Shown here piece by piece: positions 59,109 to 64,000 of a stretch of 64,000 bases of DNA. The stretch's first letter is position 1; each line of letters opens with the position of its first letter. The DNA comes from Stropharia rugosoannulata (Eukaryota; Basidiomycota; Agaricomycetes; Agaricales; Strophariaceae). The notes under the pieces were generated by a model. The model was not told the DNA's origin and searched no databases. It saw only the letters and a program-made list of their open reading frames with translations. The stretch lies in assembly GCA_028532985.1 (NCBI GenBank), contig JANCIK010000002.1:2852001-2916000 (forward strand), read 5' to 3'. Position numbers and translations under genes: made by a program.

Positions 59109-59821
59109 ATGGTCTGGAAAAACATCAACGCCATCATAGAAAACAGGCTTTACCTGGGAAAGTTAGTGGCTCTTCATTTGTTATATGCTGGCCAGAGTAT
59201 TAACAATCTTCTATGATACACTTTATCCAGTATTATGGCTGCCAGATCGACACGTTCCTTGGCAGAAAACCGTATCACACACATTCTGTCTGTGTGCTCC
59301 GAGCCAATACCGGCTGAGGTTCCCGAAGCCGGAATATGCCACAAGCGTATAGCGGTTGAGGATGTCGATTACGCAGATTTGTTAATACACTTGCCCGCCG
59401 CCTGCGACTTCATTGAAGGCGCGATAAGTTCCGGCGGTGTCGTGCTAGTGCATTGCGTCCAAGGATTATCGCGGAGCGCCACTGTCGTAGCAGCGTATTG
59501 TATGCATTCTCCTTCCTCTAAAGCGAAGTCTCTACTGACACAAATGCTTATGTCAGTGATGCGGAGGAGACGCGTCAACATGACACAGGCTTTGGAAATG
59601 GTGCGCGGAGGTACGCATGACTTGCACACCTTGTTTTCAACCAATTATTTACCATCTTTCGGATTCCAGCGCGCGACCACATCTGGCCCAACCCAGGGTT
59701 CCACGAGCAGCTTGTGCTGTTTGAATTGTGCAATTACATGCCCTCTCCGTCGAACGGAATTTACTATAACTGGCGCATCCAATTGAACAACAAACTGCGT
59801 GCCGCCGGCTTGCTCAGGTAA
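59109..59821 (+). CDS. Dual-specificity protein phosphatase
   Basis: A compact cysteine phosphatase of 175 residues that acts on phospho-Tyr/Ser/Thr or related substrates. Four exons: 59109-59161, 59231-59499, 59557-59610 and 59670-59821. The start M-V-W-K-N-I-N-A-I-I-E-N-R-L-Y-L-G-N is typical of DSPs. The P-loop is V-H-C-V-Q-G-L-S-R-S-A-T (HCx5R with Ser after Arg), and the general-acid Asp is probably in V-E-D-V-D-Y-A-D. Intron 59500-59556 is 57 bases long and keeps the frame open, so a naive reading would include 19 false residues. Removing it gives the expected A-A-Y-L-M-R-R-R-R-V-N-M-T-Q-A-L. The end W-P-N-P-G-F-H-E-Q-L-V-L-F-E-L is diagnostic. Confidence 0.9.
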
Positions 59822-60376
59822 AGGTTTACTTGACAAAACCAGAGAGCAATTAGAAAGTCAAGTGCCTTCGTTTCAAAGTGTTTCAATAGTAGCGTTTTCT
59901 GTATTACCACTGTGTACCTGTGCGCATGTATTATCTCGACCTATGTATTAGACGGAATAAAAATTTATCAGAATGATTGTAACTCGACGTCAGGCTTAGT
60001 CCACAAGTGTCCACAAGGGTGTTGCCGGATTTTCTCAGAATCACAAGAATTAACGTCAAGCAGCAATCAAGCAGAGTCACAACATGTCGATACCAGCAAG
60101 AATATTCAGCGCAGCAGATCCGCAGGAATCGAGGCATAGAAGACAGCGAAATGCGACTGCTGCGGTGGTTGACGAGGACGCTACGTGGCGATCGGGCGTG
60201 CAAGTACAAAAGGCGGAGGTGGCGGGAAGGTTGGGGTGTTTGTCCCATAGCGGAATTTTAATCTTGAAGTCCCACGCAAACAGACGACAAACTTGTACAC
60301 CTTCGCTGGCCTCAGCTTGCATCGCTCCCTATCGCTTCTCTTCGCATTCTTCCACTATCCAGTTACTCTTACAACC
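59822..60376. other. Promoter region of ARF1
   Basis: About 555 bases between the phosphatase stop and the ARF1 ATG. The last 80 bases before the ATG are pyrimidine-rich (CTTCTCTTCG-type words), common just upstream of starts of strongly expressed basidiomycete genes. No TATA box seen at a convincing distance. Confidence 0.5.
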
Positions 60377-61192
<816 letters not shown>

Positions 61193-61499
61193 TGGATATC
61201 TACCTTCTACTGTCTGGGTACCTTATTAGCGTTGTTACCATGTGTCACGATTCCTTTACGATACCAAAACGTATTCACCGCTGTTTATGTCGCTCTCGGT
61301 CCTTCCATTGCTAGCATCCAAGTTTCCCAGGCCAACTGTTCTTTTATTTCCATTTCTTTAAACGTTTGATTTATGTGCCTTAGTCGCTTCTTCCTCCTAG
61401 ATGAGCGATCATATTTTACAGGCTATTACATTTTTACAAGTCCGTACAATTGCGCGGGTGACAGCAAATTTCGACGAGATGGAAGGTAAATCCTGACAA
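61193..61499. other. 3' UTR region between ARF1 and SEC15
   Basis: About 307 bases between convergent stop codons, expected to hold both 3' UTRs. No other feature seen. Confidence 0.5.
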
Positions 61500-64000
61500 C
61501 TAGCGGTTCTCTCCAGGGAATACGCGACCAACTGCTTCTGCTTCCTTTCGTCGCCTCTCTCCCAGCTCCCGGCTGGCACCATCCCGTTGCATGGCTCCGT
61601 ATCGAGCGAGTTTATCAAGCAAAGACTGCAGGCGCTTAGGTCGCACGACAGAGTAAGAGGCGTGCCTGTTAGCTGGTATAAGATATTCCTGGACGTTGTT
61701 CCCAAGGGCTATAGAAGTGGTCTATTCCAAAATATTGTCAGGGATGGCGTGACGTAGGCACCATGTGTGCACGTACCAGGCGAAGCTCAACGAAGCTTGT
61801 GGCCAGATGAGGTCGCCCGATCCGCTTGAGCTCGTTTTCAAGAAAATCGACGTCGATAAGAATATTTGATATGGCATTCTCGTTCATCATGGGGATGTCT
61901 CGACCAGTTAGGAAGTCCTGAATATTTGATGATTAATGGTACACTCTAATTAAAAACATTACTGACCATTAGGCAGTTAGTGATGTAACTGAGAGCGCCC
62001 TTGTAGCTCTCCTCTTTATAAATCTCTTTCATGGCCAACGAATCTACAACCGTGGTTAACCAGTTCACGAGTTCGTACAAGTACATGCTTGGCGAAGACT
62101 CTCTGACTTTCGGTGTCCAGTCATATTCAGAGAGCTCAAAGCACTGGTCAAGCTTCGACTGAATTAAACTCGCTAAGCGTTGGCGAGATTGAGCGATGAC
62201 CGTGTCGAATGCAGAGGACGCGGTCAACCTGATAATACCGCCTCTTTGTGTCGAACTATGTATACATAAGAAATGGAATGAATTGCTTCATATATGACAC
62301 GAGGCACATTAACACTTACCGGAGATTAGTGAGAGATCGCCCCAGTTCGCCACATGCCACTTGAAAATGTTCCAAATTGGTGATGATTTGAGCTATTTGT
62401 GTAGGATTCTGCGTGCCCGCCAGACGCTGACCAATACTCTGGCTAATGCTCCTGTCCAGTAAGGAATCGAGAGACTGAATAAAGACACGAGTTAGACTAC
62501 AACATTCAATGTACGGCAGGTGTTTTATGATTACATTACCTTGCTAAGTAAGTCATCAATATCTCGGTGATGTTGTGATACTCCTTCTACAAAGGCGTAG
62601 AACTTCTCAATGAACAGCCGGATCTGAAATAAGACATTAAACACAGTAATACACCGAATGGCCAGGTGACAAACATCTTGACAGCACAAATAAAAGGATG
62701 TTGACCAAGGCAGGGGGAAATTAGGCATTCTAGGGACGAATTATTCATATTATTGCTCAAGTCATGAAGATGGAATATCACATACTGTTGAATTTCATTT
62801 CTCTCTTCTTCGCTTAACCAGACAGTGTCGAGAATTGTCTCAATTGACTGTTCATCGTCTGGTCTCATTGGCGTATGTTCATCCTCACGAGTGATCTAAA
62901 AGAATTGAGAAGACGCCTAATTGCATACATATATGGATCTTACAGCTTCAAATCTTGAGTTGAATTGCTTCTCAAGTAACTTCGCGTACTTTTCAAACAG
63001 TACGATTATAAACGCTTGCAGTGATGTCGTCGAATATGAATAAGTCTGATCGTACAATGTACACTGTTACCATGTAAGTAGTTCCGGAATTTTAAAAAAC
63101 ATACCTCCAGAGTCATGATAAATGAAAGCAAACTTTCTTTGACCTTTAGAAAACCTTCCGGGTCCGTCTCTTTTTGTAGTGACCTCTCAATGGCGTCCGT
63201 TAAGCGGGATGCAAGAGCGTCCCACAGCTCTTCGACGTCCCTAGGAGAACGGAACGTCCCCGTTGTTTCGAGTACATGTGATTCAACAATGAAAAACCCC
63301 GATATCTCCTGGGTTAACGAAGGCAAGGCTGACAGTGGTAAAGGTGTAGGGAGAATCAAGTCGGATTGGGCCTATTCATAGAAATAAGTGGTTATTCAAT
63401 TGGCTAAAGGGGCTTACCTTCCGGTCAGCTTGATAGGACCTCTGCAACTCACTTAATGAGTTTAAGGTTGTGTATATATGTATGCATTGGAACAAAGGCT
63501 TGAAATCTACTTTCAACTTATCATTGTCGAGGACATTGACTGCCCGGGTGTTTATGAATACTATATACAAGAATATAACAGCACTTACATTCGATCTTCT
63601 CATAAGTGATCAATTCAACGGCACTGCCCAACCGATTGGAGCGCAGTAGGACATCCTTTTCGCGCCTCGACCTCCAGCGACGTGTCCGCGATTCCATTGC
63701 TTCTACAGCAAGTCGGCCCACCTCAGTACTTATATTTCTTATTTCTAACAGCCATTGCTTCATAGAAGCTGTGACAGCGTCTTTGATTTGGCCACGTAGA
63801 GACGGCAATGATGAGAGGAGATGTTGAAAGAACGGTGATTGCGACAACGAGGTTGGGGGCATATTGTGAATATCCTCGAGTGACTGGAATAGTACATGCC
63901 TGATTGAAAATATATACAATAAGAGTAGATAACGGACAAACCCTCAACGCGCTCCAGTATTTGCCTTCCTTGATCATTTCACCGACACGGTCAACAACGT
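61500..64000 (-). CDS. SEC15: Exocyst complex component Sec15 (5' end outside window)
   Basis: The exocyst subunit that links the complex to Rab GTPases (Sec4) on secretory vesicles. The visible part starts inside the N-terminal region (D-R-V-G-E-M-I-K-E-G-K-Y-W-S-A-L-R) and joins by an intron to S-L-E-D-I-H-N-M-P-P-T-S-L-S-Q. The most conserved block follows: Q-I-K-D-A-V-T-A-S-M-K-Q-W-L-L-E-I-R-N and R-T-R-R-W-R-S-R-R-E-K-D. Then come F-K-P-L-F-Q-C-I-H-I-Y, G-F-F-I-V-E-S-H-V-L-E-T-T and the helical C-terminal half, ending G-R-V-F-P-G-E-N-R at the TAG at 61500. About ten introns. With SEC10 at 34-37 kb this gives two exocyst genes in one window. Confidence 0.93.

Overview
This window is nuclear DNA from a filamentous basidiomycete, most probably an Agaricomycete. 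Nearly every gene is broken by many short GT-AG introns of about 45-70 bases. Genes sit tens to hundreds of bases apart on both strands. The protein set (RNA polymerase I, exocyst, U2 snRNP, ORC, RIX1, Gemin2, ARF1) is eukaryotic, and a GH74 xyloglucanase with a fungal CBM1 fits a saprotroph that degrades plant cell walls. I see no rRNA, tRNA, CRISPR array or intact transposon. One short SINE-like retroposon with a clear target-site duplication is present.

Layout. 0-8 kb: the 3' end of a synaptojanin-like phosphoinositide 5-phosphatase, U2 snRNP factor SF3a60, DEAD-box helicase FAL1/eIF4A-III, a gene-poor stretch of 2.8 kb, then U2 snRNP p14 (SF3b14). 8.5-10.6 kb: two secreted proteins, a GPI-type PEBP and an LCL2 homologue. 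11.3-24.3 kb: an unknown phospho-site-rich protein followed by a ribosome-production block: RNA polymerase I largest subunit, an acidic DFG-repeat trafficking-type protein, an RRN11-like Pol I initiation factor and RIX1. 24.8-28.3 kb: GH74-CBM1 xyloglucanase. 29.5-44.8 kb: membrane-anchored metallophosphatase, ORC4, exocyst SEC10, enoyl-CoA hydratase, aldo-keto reductase, a Ser/Thr-rich membrane protein and an unknown coiled-coil protein. 45-47.6 kb: an ACMSD-type decarboxylase facing quinolinate phosphoribosyltransferase. 48-56.5 kb: chromate transporter, Kre9/Knh1-like GPI protein, GNAT acetyltransferase, Gemin2, a basic nuclear-type protein and a membrane protein. 57.4-64 kb: a small basic protein rebuilt from three exons, a dual-specificity phosphatase, ARF1 and exocyst SEC15, which runs off the right edge.

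Functional themes. Four RNA-splicing proteins (SF3a60, eIF4A-III/FAL1, p14, Gemin2), three RNA polymerase I/ribosome-biogenesis proteins, two exocyst subunits plus ARF1, and the two enzymes that compete at the ACMS/quinolinate branch of tryptophan-to-NAD metabolism all lie in 64 kb. Most pairs are divergent or convergent with very short gaps. Whether any of these groupings is more than chance needs comparison with other genomes. Reading frames were joined by hand using GT-AG borders and family similarity, so terminal exons and start codons are less certain than gene identities.
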